The notes under the pieces are model-generated. The model was not told the origin of the DNA. It saw only the letters and a program-made list of their open reading frames with translations, and did no database searches. A stretch of DNA of 64,000 nt from Cricetomys ansorgei (lineage: Eukaryota; Chordata; Mammalia; Rodentia; Nesomyidae): contig JAMJFZ010000177.1 of NCBI GenBank assembly GCA_026225945.1, forward strand, positions 167,374 to 231,373, read 5' to 3'. Made by a program: the position numbers and the translations under genes. Positions 62,141 to 64,000 of the stretch are shown here, piece by piece. Each line of letters begins with the position of its first letter. Positions within the stretch are counted from its first letter, which is position 1.

Positions 62141-64000
62141 CACACACACAGAGTGCGCGGACCACACAGGCACACAAGTACACAGGCGCACACCGACTCC
62201 CTCTCGCACAAACACACAGTCACAGGAAATGTTCTCGGACAGTGGACCCTGGAGCCTGCAAATTTTCTATACTCTGGTAACTATTATGACCCCTGAGATT
62301 CCATGGACGAGCCAGAGCCTGACAGGGGACTTCTGGATCCTTGAAGCTGGGCTTTCTTTCTCCTTTGGTGTGATGCAAGGAGAACTAGTCAGGGGAAGCC
62401 ACGAACGTGTATGGCGCCTCCATGGGAGTCTGGCATCACAAGGAGGTGGTTTTACCAACAGAAGGAGCTTAGCAAATGTAGTCTGGGTGGTCTGATGCCT
62501 CTGTGACGTCTTTAGAGCAGGATTCAGTGTCCAAAGACAGGCGGGGTCTGGGACCTGGAAGGCTGTGCTTCGCCGTGCCCAGCCAGCCAAGCCCTGTGGC
62601 TCTTGGCCCGCATGCATCCTGGCCTGGTCGCGGGACACCTGGAACTGCTCCTTGCCAAAGCTCTCCCGGGCCGCCAGGAAGCCTGTAGATGAATTGGGTG
62701 CTTCCTGTGCAGCCAGGCCTAGATGCTCCCGCCTAGCCTGTGTGTCATGCCCGGGCAGAAACCGGGAACTGCCAGCGCGAGCAGCAAAGCAATTCCGCTT
62801 GATGGCAGTAGTGCACTGTGCTCGTCAACTGCCTGGCGTCTCAGCCTGACTCCCTCCGCCCTCTTGGAGGCAAAAAAAAACGGCTACCGGCAATCAGGCA
62901 TCCTCAGGGGAGGAGCCAGAGAAAGAGGAATCAAGGCCTGGACACAGGAGACTGAGACCCGCCCCCTCCCTTAGGGTAGCCGTCCAGCACCCGTATCGGA
63001 CTCATCAGGTCCCTGGGCCCAGCACTGGCTTCCCACCTGGCAGAAGAAGGCTCTGTGTGCAAACTGGACAGTTGTGTGCATTGTGAGGGCTCCAGTGTCT
63101 CAGGCCCGAGCACATAGCCTGATGTGAGATGAGTCAGGCCTCTGGAAACCTCGGGTCTTCTTGCCCTTGGAACCAAGGGTGTTGCCTCCAGGATCCACAT
63201 CCCATCAGGGGTCAGTAGGACGATGCTGCACATGACCCAAAGACGGGGCCCTGCTACTGAGGGGTCCGGGGACATCCACGACCTCCCCTGAAGTGGCGGG
63301 ACAGACGTCCAAGACCCTGATGTGAGGAAAAGAAGAAACATTCCGTCCACCTGTGCCCTTGCCTACCAGGCCCTGACTTTTGTTCCCCAAGCTTACCGGT
63401 TCCATGGCATTGCCAGGCAGCCACTATGAGCTATCTCTAGGTAGGTCACAAGCACTCCCTCGCCACAGCCCATCCCCTTCCCTGCCCCTCGAACAACATC
63501 CACACCACCACTGGGGATACTCGGTTTGCTCTCCTTCAGACAAAGCCCACAAGTGACTCTTGGTCTCTACCGACACTTCACCCTGCTACTTACCTGAGGC
63601 TGGAAATAGCAGGCAAGCAACTCAGACCCTTCTGACAAGACTCAAGTGGACACCCGTGCACCTAGGCGCAAGGCAGAATACACAGTTCTCACGGGTCCCA
63701 CCAGGATCCCCACAAAATATATCCACCCCTAACCTCCACAGTCACTTCCCACATAAGAACCTCTCAAGCCGCCTGCATCCTATGTCCTGCAGACCAGACA
63801 TGAGGGACAGGGCAACAAAACACCATAGAGCAGTCAATCCAGAGAATGGCTCTGTTTGACTACCAGACTACATGCAAACTTTCATATTCTCTCTCTCTCT
63901 CTGTCTCTGTCTTCACCTCTCTCCTCTCTCTCTGTCTTTCTATCTGCCTCTCTCTCTCTCTCTCTCTCGGTCTCTCCCTCTCTCTCTCTCGTTCTCTTCC
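61492..64000 (+). repeat. Repeat unit 24 (partial, cut by window end)
   Basis: 2509 bp visible, ending inside M2. M1 lies at 61963-62152 and M2 from 63888. It is a mosaic: gtgcccggg, caatcagggg, aaagctc and gacccgcc resemble units 12-13, while ggacacagg, gacgatgc and tttctatc resemble units 17 and 20. It has the 15-bp deletion and an A-run of 9. Single-base losses lie near 62460 (caacagaagg) and 63609 (aaatagcagg), and there is an extra g near 63812. The last 40 bases depart from all other units. Confidence 0.96.

Larger units (their letters stand above)
1..64000. repeat. Macrosatellite array, 23 full + 1 partial units of ~2.65-2.71 kb
   Basis: The same unit recurs in the same orientation with no gap from base 1 to base 64000. 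Phased on the word aagttttccc, units begin at 1, 2707, 5415, 8117, 10830, 13536, 16243, 18920, 21588, 24277, 26933, 29597, 32250, 34902, 37563, 40227, 42896, 45560, 48217, 50871, 53522, 56177, 58830 and 61492. Outside the microsatellites, neighbouring units differ at only a handful of bases. The phase is arbitrary and both array ends lie outside the window. Unit size and uniformity fit a mammalian macrosatellite rather than a centromeric satellite (about 100-400 bp monomers) or an rDNA array; no 5S, 18S, 28S or snRNA sequence was recognised in the unit. The family is not one I can name. Confidence 0.98.

Noticed and set aside
1..64000. rDNA, 5S, snRNA or 4.5S RNA tandem array
   Set aside because: Unit size is in the range of some RNA gene arrays, but no recognisable 5S, 18S/28S, U-snRNA or 4.5S sequence is seen on either strand of the unit.
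1..64000. LTR or LINE/SINE fragments inside the unit
   Set aside because: No terminal inverted or long direct repeats, primer-binding sites, poly(A) tails with target duplications, or recognisable SINE sequence were seen. A library search could still find an old fragment.

Overview
The whole 64 kb window is one uninterrupted head-to-tail tandem array (a macrosatellite). It holds 23 complete repeat units and one partial unit of about 2.65-2.71 kb each. I see no single-copy sequence, no interrupting mobile element, no RNA gene and no convincing protein-coding gene. The array runs off both ends of the window, so neither flank is visible. Dense CT and CA microsatellites, long GC-moderate unique stretches and a CpG-rich patch inside otherwise CpG-poor DNA point to a mammalian nuclear genome. 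A rodent is plausible because of the long CT/CA tracts, but I cannot name the species or the locus.

Every unit has the same layout, given here from the arbitrary phase at position 1: (i) about 470 bp of unique sequence; (ii) a compound microsatellite, called M1 below (oligo-T, CT tract, CA/CAGA-rich tract, CT tract, CA tract), ending just before gagtgcgcgg; (iii) about 370 bp of unique sequence; (iv) about 480 bp rich in CpG, with a CRE-like site, a GC box and a CTCF-like site, ending near an A-run; (v) about 900 bp of unique sequence; (vi) a second CT-rich tract, M2; (vii) about 120 bp back to the phase point.

Units fall into classes. Units 1-6 (1-16242) are 2702-2713 bp and carry a two-module M1 of about 228-237 bp. 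Units 7, 8 and 10-24 have a one-module M1 of about 183-202 bp and are mostly 2651-2677 bp. Unit 9 carries a third kind of M1. Diagnostic bases change one after another from unit 1 to unit 7, as expected when moving from a diverging array edge into a homogenised core. Units 8, 11, 12, 13 and 24 carry patches of the left-edge states inside the core, a sign of conversion or unequal exchange.

The most interesting signal is a site of about 28 bp in each unit. In units 1-9, 11 and 23 it reads as a strong first half of a CTCF motif (TGGCCAGCAGGG). In the other units it has been removed or rewritten by at least four different indels. With the CpG-rich patch just around it, this makes the array a candidate CTCF-binding, possibly transcribed macrosatellite of the DXZ4 type. 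That last step is inference; no identity with DXZ4 is claimed.
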